A stretch of 48,125 bases of DNA from CAG-791 sp045117315 (GCA_045117315.1 JBGUNJ010000117.1:1-48125), one strand, 5' to 3'; positions 32,108 through 41,163 are shown, counted from the stretch's first letter. Notes: a model not told the origin generated them from the sequence alone. A program made the numbers and translations.

Positions 32108-33436
32108 GTGAACAAAAATCTTACAACAGGGAATCCGGAGACTATTTTATGGCAGTTCTGTATGCCCCTTTTCGGCAGCATCATATTCCAGCAGCTTTAC
32201 AACATAGCCGACAGTCTGGTGGCGGGTAAATTCGCCGGGGAAAACGCCCTGGCGGCCGTCGGCAACAGCTACGAGATCACCCTGGTCTTCATCGCTTTCG
32301 CGTTCGGGTGCAACATCGGCTGCTCTGTCATCGTGTCCACTTTCTTCGGAGCCGGAAAATACGAAGATATGAAAACCGCTGTCTCCACTTCCATGATCAC
32401 AAGCGGGCTTTTGTGTGCCCTTCTCATGGTGGGCGGCCTCCTCTTCTGCGGCAGGCTCCTGGAACTGATCCGGACTCCGCAGGAAGTCTTCGCGGACTCC
32501 CGCCTCTATCTGGACATCTATATCCGGGGACTCCCTTTTGTCTTTTTTTATAATATTTCCAACGGCATCTTCTCTGCGCTGGGAGATTCCAGAACGCCCT
32601 TTTTCTTCCTGGCCGCTTCATCCTGCTCCAATATCGCCATGGACATCTGGTTCGTGTCAGGCCTCCACATGGGAGTTGCCGGCGTGGCCTGGGCCACCTT
32701 TATCTGCCAGGGCGTAAGCTGCCTTCTCTCTCTGTTTTTCGTCCTCAGAAGGCTGCGGGCGATCAAGACCGCGAAAAAAGCTCCCCTGTTTTCCGGGAAG
32801 ATCTGCGGAAAATTCCTGAAAGTCGCAGTTCCCAGCACCCTGCAGCAGAGCTTTATCTCCATCGGCAATATCGTGATCCAGAGCGCCATCAACGGATTCG
32901 GTCCCGGCGTCATGGCCGGATATTCGGCAGGCATCAAGCTTAACAACCTGGTGATCACTTCTTTCTCAACGATCGGAAACGGGATGTCCAACTATGCTGC
33001 GCAGAACTACGGAGCGGAAAAGCCGGAACGGATCCACGCAGGTTTCAGGGCCGGGCTGAAAATGGTCTGGATCATCTCCCTGCCCCTGGTACTCCTCTAT
33101 GTAATCTGCAGCAAATGGCTGCTGTTGTTCTTTATGGGGGATCCCTCGCAGGAAGCCATGCATTCCGGAATCATGCTCCTGAGGATCATCGCGCCTTTCT
33201 ATTTCGTGATTTCCGCCAAGCTGGTCGCGGACGGTATCCTGAGGGGCACAGGCCGGATGGTACAGTTTATGATCGCCACCTTCACCGACCTGGTCCTCCG
33301 CGTTGTCCTGGCTCTCTTCCTCTCCCGGACATGGCTCGGCTCCACCGGAATCTGGTGCGCATGGCCTGTGGGCTGGGCAGTGGCGACGTTTCTCTCCCTC
33401 CGCTTCTACTATCAGGGTCCCTGGATCAGGAAATAG
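32108..33436 (+). CDS. MATE family efflux transporter
   Basis: About 442 residues, the usual MATE length, with around twelve hydrophobic helices in two similar halves. The MATE start motif is ILWQFCMPLFGSIIFQQLYNIADSLVAGKFAG, and YSAGIKLNNLVITSFSTIGNGMSNYAAQNYGA is the matching motif of the second half. MATE proteins export cationic drugs or metabolites using Na+ or H+ gradients; the substrate is not predictable. I place the start at GTG 32108, which has TTGAGG six bases upstream and gives VNKNLTTGNPETILW, the normal N-terminus; the frame is open 43 codons further up but without a ribosome binding site and through the leader hairpins. It converges with the FAD dehydrogenase gene across a palindromic repeat. 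Confidence 0.92.
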   Translation: MNKNLTTGNPETILWQFCMPLFGSIIFQQLYNIADSLVAGKFAGENALAAVGNSYEITLVFIAFAFGCNIGCSVIVSTFFGAGKYEDMKTAVSTSMITSGLLCALLMVGGLLFCGRLLELIRTPQEVFADSRLYLDIYIRGLPFVFFYNISNGIFSALGDSRTPFFFLAASSCSNIAMDIWFVSGLHMGVAGVAWATFICQGVSCLLSLFFVLRRLRAIKTAKKAPLFSGKICGKFLKVAVPSTLQQSFISIGNIVIQSAINGFGPGVMAGYSAGIKLNNLVITSFSTIGNGMSNYAAQNYGAEKPERIHAGFRAGLKMVWIISLPLVLLYVICSKWLLLFFMGDPSQEAMHSGIMLLRIIAPFYFVISAKLVADGILRGTGRMVQFMIATFTDLVLRVVLALFLSRTWLGSTGIWCAWPVGWAVATFLSLRFYYQGPWIRK

Positions 33437-33481
33437 CACCGGCCTGTTCAGACTTGGTCATGGGGGGTGCCCGCAAACATA

Positions 33482-33674
33482 TCTGAATAAACTACGCATT
33501 GCTTCGCGCTCCGGCGCTCCCGCAATGCTCCACACACTCGCACCCCGCCCCGCGTCGGCCGCTCTGGCGGCCTTGCGCTGCTATGTGCTCGTGTGTGGAC
33601 TCTCGCAAATGTCCGCAAGACCGGATATGCGAGCATATCCGTCTTTGCGGGCGCTTGCCCGCTGTTTATTCAGA
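33482..33674. repeat. Palindromic intergenic element, copy 2 (TGAATAAAC ends)
   Basis: A 193-bp element between convergent genes, with 12-bp perfect terminal inverted repeats ATCTGAATAAAC and GTTTATTCAGAT. The right end includes the final Ile codon and TGA stop of the FAD dehydrogenase. Interior blocks match copy 1 and copy 3: CTACGCATTGCTTCGCGCTC, CCCGCAATGCTCCACACAC, CGCACCCCG and CTCGCAAATGTCCGCAA. The left half is roughly complementary to the right, so one long imperfect hairpin can form, possibly ending transcription from both sides. Confidence 0.78.
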
Positions 33675-35055
33675 TTTTTTCCGCAAGAACATCCGCGACG
33701 TAGACGCCGCTGGCCGACGCGTGGGATAGGGAGTGGGTGACTCCGCTGCCGTCACCGATCACATAGAGGCCGGGGTGATTTGTCTCCAGATCCCCGCTGA
33801 GGGCCACCTCCATGTTGTAGAATTTGACTTCCACGCCGTAGAGCAGGGTGTCGTTATTGGCGGTGCCGGGAGCGATCTTGTCCAGCGCGTAGATCATCTC
33901 GATGATTCCGTCCAGGATCCGTTTGGGCAGAACCAGGCTCAGGTCGCCGGGCGTTGCCTTCAGGGTCGGCTGGACCGTGCTCTCCGCAATGCGGGCAGGA
34001 TTGCTCCTGCGCCCCCGCTCCAGGTCTCCGAACCTCTGCACGATAACTCCTCCGCCCAGCATATTGGACAGGCGGGCGATACTCTCGCCGTAGCCGTTGC
34101 TGTCCTTGAATGGCTCCGAAAAATGTTTGGAGACCAGGAGGGCGAAATTAGTGTTGTCTGTCTTTCTGGCGGGGTCCTCAAAACTGTGGCCGTTGACCGT
34201 GACGATCCCGTTGGTGTTCTCGTTGACAACGATACCGTTGGGATTCATGCAGAATGTGCGGACACTGTCCTCGAATTTTTCAGTGCGGTAGACGATTTTG
34301 CTCTCGTAGAGTTCATCCGTCAAATCTGAAAAAACAACTGCGGGCAGTTCTATACGCACACCTATATCCACCCGATTGGACTTGGTGGGGATCTCCAGTT
34401 CGCGGCACACTTTCTCCATCCATTTGCTGCCGCTCCGGCCAACGGAGACAATGCAGTAATCCGCTTCCGCGCTGCCTTCTTCATAATACACGCGGTATCC
34501 CTTTTTTTCGTCACCCCGGTCAATGATCTCGATGCGGTCCACAGGAGTACGGAAGTGGAAATCGATGTGGTCCTTCATTTCTTCATACAGGTTTTCCAGA
34601 ACCACATAGTTGATATCCGTCCCCAGGTGGCGCACCGACGCGTCCAGGAGCTGCAGCTTGTTCTCGATGCAGGTCTTTTTGAGTCTTGTCCCGGCCGTGG
34701 TATAGAGTTTCGTTCCCTCTCCCCCGTGCGAGAGGTTGATGGAATCCACATACTCCATCAGTTGGATGGCCTTTTCCCTTCCGATATACTCGTAGAGTGT
34801 TCCGCCGAAATCATTGGTAATATTGTATTTGCCGTCGCTGAAGGCGCCGGCACCGCCGAAGCCGGACATGATGGAACAGCTCTTGCAGCCGATGCAGGTC
34901 TTTATTTTCACACCGTCTATGGGGCAGTGTCTCCTGACCAGCTCGTTTCCGCCCTCGAAGACGCCGACCTTCAGGTCAGGTCTTTTTTTCATCAGCTGAT
35001 AGGCAGAAAAAATGCCTCCCGGTCCCGCTCCGATGACGATCACATCATACTTCAT
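33670..35055 (-). CDS. FAD-dependent dehydrogenase, conserved clostridial type
   Basis: 461 residues from ATG 35055, which has AGGAGG eight bases upstream; a GTG three codons earlier overlaps that site. The N-terminus MKYDVIVIGAGPGGIFSAYQL is a Rossmann FAD-binding motif. CPIDGVKIKTCIGCKSCSIM contains three close cysteines, followed by SGFGGAGAFSDGKYN, a signature of a large family of uncharacterised FAD proteins in Bacillota. YVIGDGSGVTHSLSHASASG near the C-terminus is the second FAD contact. The likely role is an NAD(P)H- or electron-bifurcation-free oxidoreductase of unknown substrate; some relatives are annotated as thiazole-biosynthesis- or glutamate-synthase-like, which the sequence does not settle. 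The gene appears monocistronic. Confidence 0.85.
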   Translation of the reverse strand: MKYDVIVIGAGPGGIFSAYQLMKKRPDLKVGVFEGGNELVRRHCPIDGVKIKTCIGCKSCSIMSGFGGAGAFSDGKYNITNDFGGTLYEYIGREKAIQLMEYVDSINLSHGGEGTKLYTTAGTRLKKTCIENKLQLLDASVRHLGTDINYVVLENLYEEMKDHIDFHFRTPVDRIEIIDRGDEKKGYRVYYEEGSAEADYCIVSVGRSGSKWMEKVCRELEIPTKSNRVDIGVRIELPAVVFSDLTDELYESKIVYRTEKFEDSVRTFCMNPNGIVVNENTNGIVTVNGHSFEDPARKTDNTNFALLVSKHFSEPFKDSNGYGESIARLSNMLGGGVIVQRFGDLERGRRSNPARIAESTVQPTLKATPGDLSLVLPKRILDGIIEMIYALDKIAPGTANNDTLLYGVEVKFYNMEVALSGDLETNHPGLYVIGDGSGVTHSLSHASASGVYVADVLAEKI

Positions 35056-35175
35056 AATCTTCACCTCCTGTCAGCGCTCAGAGTGCTCCTTAAAATGTCT
35101 CTGCCGATCCTGTGCCTTAATCACTCCTTCCCGGCAGGATTGCGAAATCTGCGTTTCAGGCCTTTTTCGGCGGAC

Positions 35176-35691
35176 TCAGACGGACATTCCGTCCGCAATA
35201 TAACTTGCGGCAAGTTCCACATACTTGTCAGCGTTTTCCTGGATAAACAGTACCTCATCATCTGTGATCTGCCTGACGACTTTTGCGGGTCTGCCCAGAA
35301 TAAGACTGCGGTCAGGGACTACCGTTCCGCCGACCACGAGAGATCCCGCGCCCACTATGCAGTGCTTTCCGATCTCTGCCCCTGTCATGATGACAGACCC
35401 CATACCGATCAGCGTGCAGCTTCCGATTGTACAACCGTGAATAATGGCGCTGTGGCCTATGGTCACATCATCGCCTATCTCGACCGTGTGGTTATCGCCT
35501 GAGTGGATTATCACCATGTCCTGTACATTGGTGCGCTTTCCGATCCGGATCACGCCCTCATCGCCGCGCACCACCGCATTGAACCAGACACTGCTCTTCT
35601 CGCCTATAGAGACTTTCCTGAGGATCCTGCTCCCCTCCGCCCGGAAAACGCTCTCGTGAATCCGAAATTCCTTCCATTCTTTCTGATTCAT
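35176..35691 (-). CDS. Gamma-carbonic-anhydrase-like hexapeptide-repeat protein
   Basis: 171 residues forming a left-handed beta helix of hexapeptide repeats (VSIGEKSSVWFNAVVRGD, IRIGKRTNVQDMVIIHSG, VEIGDDVTIGHSAIIHGC). His63, His80 and His85 stand at the zinc-ligand positions of the gamma-CA/YrdA/PaaY group. It ends with an amphipathic helix (DDEVLFIQENADKYVELAASY). Real carbonic anhydrase activity is not certain, since many family members lack or differ at helper residues. The start ATG 35691 has AAAGGAG six bases upstream. It lies between the PatB-type lyase and the FAD dehydrogenase on the same strand, about 100 nt from each. Confidence 0.9.
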   Translation of the reverse strand: MNQKEWKEFRIHESVFRAEGSRILRKVSIGEKSSVWFNAVVRGDEGVIRIGKRTNVQDMVIIHSGDNHTVEIGDDVTIGHSAIIHGCTIGSCTLIGMGSVIMTGAEIGKHCIVGAGSLVVGGTVVPDRSLILGRPAKVVRQITDDEVLFIQENADKYVELAASYIADGMSV

Positions 35692-35789
35692 TTTTTCTCC
35701 TTTTTCATCCTGCGCTTTTAATGCTGCACTTTTACTGATGCGTTTTAATGCCTCGCTGCCGCTGTGTTTTTGGAAATAAGTAAAGGCTC

Positions 35790-37001
35790 TCAGGCATTAA
35801 AAACGTATCTGTCCAGTCTCTCCATGGCCTCCTGCACGCGGGCCCGCGGCAGGGCAAGGTTGACGCGGAGGTTCCAGGGACCATTGAACATTCTGCCGTC
35901 CTGGAGAGAGACGCCCACGCGCCAGCACATGCTCTCGAGTTCCTCTAATGTCTTGTGGTGGTCACGACACCATTGGGAGCAGTCAGGGAAGAGCATGTAA
36001 GTTCCCTCGGGCTCCGCCAGTGACACACCTTCAAAATGAGTTCTGAAATAATCAACAGCCATCCGCACATTTCCGGTCAGAACGCCGCACAGCTGGTCCA
36101 CCCATTCCATGCCCTCCGGGCTGTAGGCCCCGATCAGCGCATGCATGGAGAGGACATTCATGTCGTTGTAGTGGCATAGAGAAGACTGCCTGCGCACCCG
36201 GTCCCGCAGCCATTTGTCATAAATGATATGGTAGCTTCCAATCAGTCCCGCCAGATTAAAGGTCTTTGAGGGCGCATAGAGGGCCACTGTCCTCCTGCGG
36301 GCATCCTCGCCCAGACTCAGCGACGGAATGTGTCTGTATCCCTCCAGAATGATGTCGGACCAGATCTCGTCGCTGATGACATAAACGTCGTATTTTTTAA
36401 ATAAAGCATACGCCTTTTCCAGTTCCTCACGCTCCCAGACACGTCCGCAGGGATTGTGGGGCGAGCAGAAGACCGCGGTGTGGATGTTCCCCGCCCTGAT
36501 CTTTTCCTCCATGTCATCAAAATCCATGCGCCATATCCCGTCATCGTCCAGAACCAGGGGGCTGTGGACAATCTGATAGCCGTTGTTCCGTATCGTATTG
36601 GTAAATCCGATGTAGGTCGGCGAGTGCAGAAGCACTTTGTCCCCGCGGGAACAGAGGACATTGAGAGCGCTGACCAGGCCTCCCAGCACCCCGTTCTCAT
36701 AGCCGATATAGTCGGGAATGAGCCCCTCCATACCGTGGCGGGTCTCCTGCCAGCGGATGATGGAATCGAAATACTCTTTGCGGGGGCTGAAATACCCGAA
36801 GGCAGGATGTTTGGTCCTCTCGATGACAGCATCGGTAATCGCGGGGCAGGCAGGGAAGTTCATATCCGCGACCCACATGGGGATCGCGTCGAAGCCCTCC
36901 GCGGGGGCCTCGGGCGCAAAGCCGTTGATTTTTCCCAGTGCGTCTACTGCCATCGCGTCGTGCCCGCGCCGGTCCAGAATGGATGTAAAATCATATTTCA
37001 T
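35790..37001 (-). CDS. PLP-dependent PatB/MalY family aminotransferase / C-S lyase
   Basis: 403 residues, fold-type I. MWVADMNFPACPAI near residue 42 and FGYFSPRKEYFDSI are the PatB/MalY opening; CSPHNPCGRVW (179-189) and SDEIWSDI (210-217) bind the cofactor; Lys246 in YAPSKTFNLAG forms the Schiff base with PLP. Family members cleave cystathionine or other C-S bonds and make pyruvate, ammonia and a thiol; MalY also represses maltose genes in Escherichia coli. Which substrate is used here is unknown. The start ATG 37001 has GAGGAGAG unusually far upstream (about 15 bases); no better in-frame start exists. The gene appears monocistronic. Confidence 0.92.
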   Translation of the reverse strand: MKYDFTSILDRRGHDAMAVDALGKINGFAPEAPAEGFDAIPMWVADMNFPACPAITDAVIERTKHPAFGYFSPRKEYFDSIIRWQETRHGMEGLIPDYIGYENGVLGGLVSALNVLCSRGDKVLLHSPTYIGFTNTIRNNGYQIVHSPLVLDDDGIWRMDFDDMEEKIRAGNIHTAVFCSPHNPCGRVWEREELEKAYALFKKYDVYVISDEIWSDIILEGYRHIPSLSLGEDARRRTVALYAPSKTFNLAGLIGSYHIIYDKWLRDRVRRQSSLCHYNDMNVLSMHALIGAYSPEGMEWVDQLCGVLTGNVRMAVDYFRTHFEGVSLAEPEGTYMLFPDCSQWCRDHHKTLEELESMCWRVGVSLQDGRMFNGPWNLRVNLALPRARVQEAMERLDRYVFNA

Positions 37002-37036
37002 AGGCGAATCAAAATCTCTCCTCTGTTCTGTAATAT

Positions 37037-37165
37037 CTGATCTGTAATGACAGGTCTTTATTGCCGGTCTTTAATACTGATTTTTATGGCAGGTCTTTAA
37101 TTCCAGTCTTTAATTCCGGTTTTTAATTCTGATTTTTATGGCAGGTCTTTAATTCCGGCTGCTTT
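37037..37165. repeat. Short degenerate repeats GGTCTTTAATTCC
   Basis: About seven copies of a 15-base unit, (A/C)AGTCTTTAATTCCGG, with a longer period in which GATTTTTATGGCAGGTCTTTAA occurs twice. They lie upstream of the PatB-type gene start. No promoter is distinct within them. Confidence 0.6.
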
Positions 37166-37237
37166 TAATAATAGCATAAGAACGCAGGTCGGATAAATGC
37201 CATCTGTCGGAAAAATGCTTCGCAGGAAAGACTTCGT

Positions 37238-37336
37238 GTTACTATTCACGCCCTATCGAGGGCGTGAATAGTAACCCTGAGGGGAAACGTCATGCGACGT
37301 TCTCCCTGCTGCAGCTTGCAATTAAGCTTTGCAGGC
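37238..37336. other. Three tandem hairpins upstream of coaX
   Basis: GTTACTATTCACGCCC-TATCGA-GGGCGTGAATAGTAAC (perfect 16-bp arms, 37238-37275), then AGGGGAAACGTC-ATGC-GACGTTCTCCCT (11 of 12 paired, 37280-37307), then a looser CTGCAGCTT/AAGCTTTGCAG. The first has the same TATCGA loop as the hairpin at 4126-4161. The rest of the 622-nt gap (37002-37623) shows no other gene; the frame upstream of coaX from 37534 lacks a ribosome binding site. Confidence 0.6.
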
Positions 37337-37623
37337 AATAAAATAAATGGAGCGTCCCCGGTTCCGGGAGGAGGGCGGTCCCGTGCTGTCCGGCCGGTAT
37401 TCAGAGCAAATTATGAGAGAATCCGTTGATATACGCGGCCGCCGGGGACATCTTTCATCATTTTATCTGAGGCGGGATTGCCTCCGCATTCGTTTTTTTC
37501 AGAAGCGGGAGGAACTGCTTTTCAATTTTTCAGATGTGGGACGACCTTTGCTTCCGGTATTTTCAGAGGCGGGTGGAGCCCCGCTTTCAGTCACGCGCGG
37601 TTATGAGCAGGGAGGAGGCTCTC

Positions 37624-38427
37624 ATGATTCTTGCAATAGACACAGGAAACACACACACTGTCATCGGATGTATCAGTTCCGAGGGAGAGATTCTCCAGAT
37701 CATGAGGATCGAGACCAATCCACATAAAACAGAGCATGAATATGCCGCCGGCATGAAGCTCATTCTGGAAATGGGCGGCATCGATCTTAAAAATGTGGAA
37801 GGCGCCGTGATCTCATCCGTCGTCCCCCCTCTCACTCATGTGCTCAGGAGGGCTGTCAAATACATCACGGGAATCGATGCCCTGGTGGTCGGTGCCGGCA
37901 TCAGGACGGGACTGCCGATCATGCTGGACGATCCCGGTACGATCGCTGCGGACCTTGTTGCCACCGCTGTCGCCGCCAAGGAGCACTATCCCCTCCCCTG
38001 CATTATCATCGATATGGGCACCGCGACCACAGTGACCGTTGTCGACCAGAAAGGGCGCTACATAGGAGGCGCGATCATTCCGGGCGTGTCACTTTCAATG
38101 GACGCCCTGACACAGGGCACCTCTCTTCTGCCCAGGATCGAGATCACACCGCCCAACAAAGTCATCGCGACCAACACGATCGAGTGCATGAAGGCCGGCA
38201 TTATCTTCGGCGCTGCCGGTGCGATCGACGGTGTGCTGGACCGCTTCACGGAATCCCTTCAGGCCACAGGCGACGATGAATGGAGTATTGTGGCGACCGG
38301 AGGACTGGCCGGGACAATCTGCTCCCACTGCAGGCACAACATTATCATGGACCCTGATCTGCTCCTGAAAGGTCTCTATATACTCTGGGAGAAAAACAGA
38401 GGCGGCAAAAGAAGGGAAAAACGATAA
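37624..38427 (+). CDS. coaX: Type III pantothenate kinase
   Basis: 267 residues. CoaX phosphorylates pantothenate in the first step of coenzyme A synthesis, is ASKHA-fold, needs a monovalent cation and is not feedback-inhibited. The N-terminus MILAIDTGNTHTVIG is the phosphate-1 loop; VVGAGIRTGLPI and the strand IIIDMGTATTVTVVD hold the catalytic Asp and substrate contacts; YIGGAIIPGVSLSMDAL and VATGGLAG are the later family motifs. The ATG at 37624 has GGAGG eight bases upstream, and family proteins start at this point, so the 30 upstream in-frame codons are excluded. It is convergent with the Mrp-type ATPase gene; the end is followed by a GC-rich hairpin. Confidence 0.95.
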   Translation: MILAIDTGNTHTVIGCISSEGEILQIMRIETNPHKTEHEYAAGMKLILEMGGIDLKNVEGAVISSVVPPLTHVLRRAVKYITGIDALVVGAGIRTGLPIMLDDPGTIAADLVATAVAAKEHYPLPCIIIDMGTATTVTVVDQKGRYIGGAIIPGVSLSMDALTQGTSLLPRIEITPPNKVIATNTIECMKAGIIFGAAGAIDGVLDRFTESLQATGDDEWSIVATGGLAGTICSHCRHNIIMDPDLLLKGLYILWEKNRGGKRREKR

Positions 38428-38438
38428 AACAAAAAAAC

Positions 38439-38477
38439 GCGGCGGAGTCTGATTTTTTATCGATCATTCTCCGCCGC
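38439..38477 (+). terminator. Terminator of coaX
   Basis: GCGGCGGAG pairs with CTCCGCCGC around a 21-base loop, 11 bases after the coaX stop. The plus strand then reads TCTGTATTTAC, a poor T-run; on the minus strand the stem is followed by GTTTTTTTG, so it may serve transcripts from both sides. Confidence 0.65.
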
Positions 38478-38491
38478 TCTGTATTTACATT

Positions 38492-38588
38492 TCTGTATGC
38501 GGTTTCCTGCTTCCGGCCATGGCTCTGTATGCTGTTTCCTTCTTTTGGCCATGGCTCTGTATGCTGTTTCCTTCTTTTGGCCATGGCT
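38492..38588. repeat. 32-bp tandem repeats between coaX and the Mrp gene
   Basis: Units starting at 38515, 38547 and 38579 share GGCCATGGCTCTGTATGCTG followed by TTTCCTTCTTTT, with a diverged partial unit before them. Two units are identical, so the array is recent. Confidence 0.88.
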
Positions 38589-38602
38589 TCAGGATCACAA
38601 AT

Positions 38603-38660
38603 ACGGATTAAAGCCGGGCGCTGCTTTGCGCGTCCCGCGCTCTCACAGCACTTTAATCAC
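38603..38660. repeat. Shortened copy of the palindromic element
   Basis: GATTAAAG and CTTTAATC form inverted ends around GCGCTGCTTTGCGCGTCCCGC, close to the left part of the element at 2602-2794. It lies 4 nt from the Mrp stop codon and probably is an internally deleted relative. Confidence 0.5.
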
Positions 38661-38663
38661 AGA

Positions 38664-39482
38664 TCAGATCTCAGGAAGCACTTTTCCAAGGCCGCTCATG
38701 AAGTCTCCGTCATAGTATTCGATCTTTCCTGAATCGCATGCAGCTGTCATAGAGGAGTCGATCGGGATGCGGGCGATCACCGGAATCCCTTCCGCCGCAG
38801 CGGTCTCATCGATGTGGCTGCTGCCAAAGATGTGGATTTCCTCTCCGCAGTGAGGACATTTGACATAGCTCATATTTTCAATGATGCCAAGGATCGGAAC
38901 CTCCATCAGCTTTGCCATGCTGACAGCCTTGCGGACGATCATGCTGACCAGATCCTGAGGTGTCGTGACGATGAGGATTCCGTCCACGGGCAGCGCCTGG
39001 AAAACTGTGAGCGGTACATCACCGGTTCCGGGAGGCATATCGACGAACATATAATCCACCTCTCCCCAGGCGACATCTGTCCAGAACTGCTTGAGCGCGC
39101 CGGCGATAACGGGGCCGCGCCAGATGACGGGCTGGTCTTCCTGCTCCATCAGAAGATTCATGGACATCACCTTGATGCCTGTGACCGACTGGGCGGGGAA
39201 GATCGTGTTTTCATTTGCCGTCAGGTCATAGGGACCCACGCCAAACATTCTGGGAATGCTGGGACCCGTGATATCCGCATCCATGATAGCCACGGAATGG
39301 CCGTGACGCGCAGTCCACAGAGCGCTCATAGCGGTGACGGAGGATTTACCGACGCCGCCTTTTCCGCTGACGACCGCGATCATCTTTTTCACATGAGTAC
39401 CCGGATTGGGATCGATCTTGAAGTTGGGCTGCGGAGGCGCCATCTTTCCGGTATTTGACTTAGGTGTGTTTTCGTTGCTCAT
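38664..39482 (-). CDS. Mrp/NBP35 family ATPase, iron-sulfur carrier type
   Basis: 272 residues. A deviant Walker A, SGKGGVGKSS (39-48), DADITGPSIPRMFG (68-81) and VDMPPGTGDVPLTV (147-160) identify the Mrp/ApbC/NBP35 group, which holds and transfers iron-sulfur clusters. C209-P-H-C212 is the cluster-binding CxxC at a dimer interface. The first 30 residues are a flexible Pro/Asn-rich tail and there is no N-terminal DUF59 domain. The gene starts at ATG 39482 (GAAAGGAGAAGC upstream) and is divergent from the NYN gene. Confidence 0.92.
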   Translation of the reverse strand: MSNENTPKSNTGKMAPPQPNFKIDPNPGTHVKKMIAVVSGKGGVGKSSVTAMSALWTARHGHSVAIMDADITGPSIPRMFGVGPYDLTANENTIFPAQSVTGIKVMSMNLLMEQEDQPVIWRGPVIAGALKQFWTDVAWGEVDYMFVDMPPGTGDVPLTVFQALPVDGILIVTTPQDLVSMIVRKAVSMAKLMEVPILGIIENMSYVKCPHCGEEIHIFGSSHIDETAAAEGIPVIARIPIDSSMTAACDSGKIEYYDGDFMSGLGKVLPEI

Positions 39483-39588
39483 TATATTGCTTCTCCTTTC
39501 GGGTTATTTGCATTTAATGACCGGCCCCGGGACAAATGTTTTCGCGAGGGCGAAATGAATTTTTTCCTGTCATCCCCTCAGCAATTGT

Positions 39589-39616
39589 TTTATAATACAA
39601 AAGAATACAAGTGCAA
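39589..39616 (-). promoter_or_regulatory. Promoter of the Mrp-type ATPase gene
   Basis: On the minus strand TTGCAC (39616-39611) and TATAAA (39594-39589) are 16 bases apart, giving a leader of about 100 bases. In the same 305-nt gap, TTTAAT and TATAAA near 39701-39728 on the plus strand could serve the NYN gene, but less clearly. Confidence 0.5.
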
Positions 39617-39787
39617 AGGAAACATAAAGGATCTGTCTGTTTTTCGGGGTTCAGCTTCCGGCGCAAAAAGCGCACCGTTTAATCATAACGAAAACATGCT
39701 TTAATTTCAACTTGATCTTTCTATAAACAGCAGCCCGCTCTTTCCATTAACAGTAACCGTAACAATAACCGAAAGGACCGTAAACCT

Positions 39788-41011
39788 ATGGACGACATCA
39801 ATATCGCCATGCTCATTGACGCCGACAATGTCAGCTCCAGATACATCCCCGGTATTCTGAGCGAGTTGTCAAAATACGGAAAAATCACAGTGCGCCGAAT
39901 GTACGGCGACTGGTCTCAGGACAGGCTGCATTCCTGGCTGAACCGGGCTTCGGGTTATTCCCTGACTCCGGTCATGCAGCCCAATAACACCCCCGGCAAG
40001 AACGCCTCTGATATAGGCCTGATCATCGACGCGATGGATATCCTGTACACCGGAGATGTTCAGGGCTTCTGTATAGTCTCCAGCGACGGCGATTTCAACA
40101 AACTGGCCACACGTCTGCGCGAGGCCGGCAAAGTGGTCATCGGAATGGGCGAAAAAAAGACTCCCGAGTCCTTCCGCGTCTCCTGCGAGCGCTTTTTCTT
40201 CCTCGATGTCATCAACGGAAACGACAGCGACGACGATGACACCTCCTCCGGCAAAAGGACGCGCAGTACCCGGAAAAAGAACGCGCAGCTTCCCGCGCCG
40301 GTAAACTACTACAACACTCCCGGTCTCTCAGGAAGCACAGGGGGCAGAAACGGCGGATCCGGCTCTTCTTCAGGCTATGGCTCCGGCGCTTCCTCCTATA
40401 GTTCCGACAGCGGTTCCAGAAGGCGCAGGTCCGGGCAGTCCTCTTCCGGTTCGGATTCCGGCAGTTCCTATTCCCCCTACGCAGAGAGCGCGGATTCATA
40501 TCTGGGCGAGAACAGCTATGGTTACGGCAGCGATCAGGACGGGGACGACGAGGAACTCTTTACTCCTCCTGAGACGATCGAGGCGACGATCGTGAAGATG
40601 ATCGAAGACAACGGCGCCGAGGGCAAAGAGACCGGTCTTGGAGAAATCGGCTCCCGTCTGGTCAAGATCTTCCCTGATTTTGATATCCGCAATTATCACT
40701 ACAGCAAGCTGTCCGAGTTTCTCAAGGACCTTCCCTCTCTGGTGGTCGAAAACCGCGACAATGCCGTCTGGGTATCTCTGAGCAGTTCCCCGGACTCCGA
40801 CATCGAAAGCCAGATCCTGCGCATTTTTGAAAGTCATCACACAGACGACATGTATATCAGCACGCTCAAAAAAGAACTGGAAGAAGTCAACGACAAGCTT
40901 GAAGCCACGATCCGTCAGAGCGGCGTGACCCGCTTTTCCGTCTATCTGAACCGGATGATTCCTTCGGTCCAGGTCAACGGACGCCACGTGATGCTGCGCA
41001 AGGACAGCTGA
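39788..41011 (+). CDS. NYN-domain putative ribonuclease with OST-HTH/LOTUS domains
   Basis: 407 residues. Residues 1-145 are a NYN (PIN-like) domain: LIDADN (D11, D13), the SKYGKITVRRMYGDW segment, KNASDIGLIIDAMDIL and CIVSSDGDFNKLATRLREAG, with conserved Asp residues for metal. A Ser/Gly/Asp-rich linker spans about 150-255. Two OST-HTH/LOTUS-like winged helices follow (about 262-330 and 335-405), marked by LGEIGSRLVKIFPDFDIRNYHYSKLSEFLKDLPSLVV and STLKKELEEVNDK. LOTUS domains bind RNA, so this is likely an RNA-degrading or RNA-handling protein; targets unknown. ATG 39788 is preceded by GAAAGGACC. It ends before a clear terminator and appears monocistronic. Confidence 0.88.
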   Translation: MDDINIAMLIDADNVSSRYIPGILSELSKYGKITVRRMYGDWSQDRLHSWLNRASGYSLTPVMQPNNTPGKNASDIGLIIDAMDILYTGDVQGFCIVSSDGDFNKLATRLREAGKVVIGMGEKKTPESFRVSCERFFFLDVINGNDSDDDDTSSGKRTRSTRKKNAQLPAPVNYYNTPGLSGSTGGRNGGSGSSSGYGSGASSYSSDSGSRRRRSGQSSSGSDSGSSYSPYAESADSYLGENSYGYGSDQDGDDEELFTPPETIEATIVKMIEDNGAEGKETGLGEIGSRLVKIFPDFDIRNYHYSKLSEFLKDLPSLVVENRDNAVWVSLSSSPDSDIESQILRIFESHHTDDMYISTLKKELEEVNDKLEATIRQSGVTRFSVYLNRMIPSVQVNGRHVMLRKDS

Positions 41012-41111
41012 TCAAAAAAGGACAGGACGTATCCGCGGCCTCTGCCTGCCCGCGGGATGCTGTCCGCCATCAGGCGAAGGATACCTTACGGCAGCCCTGC
41101 GATAAAAGAAA

Positions 41112-41163
41112 AGAACCCGTATTTCTGCAAAGTCAAAAAACTGCAGAAATACGGGTTTTTATT
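41112..41163 (+). terminator. Terminator of the NYN gene
   Basis: AACCCGTATTTCTGCA pairs with TGCAGAAATACGGGTT around a 12-base loop, followed by TTTATT. Sixteen perfect base pairs; the A-run on the other side makes it potentially bidirectional. Confidence 0.9.

Noticed and set aside
37534..37623. Longer N-terminus for CoaX
   Set aside because: The 30 extra codons lack a ribosome binding site and the family begins at MILAIDTGNT, which has GGAGG in place.
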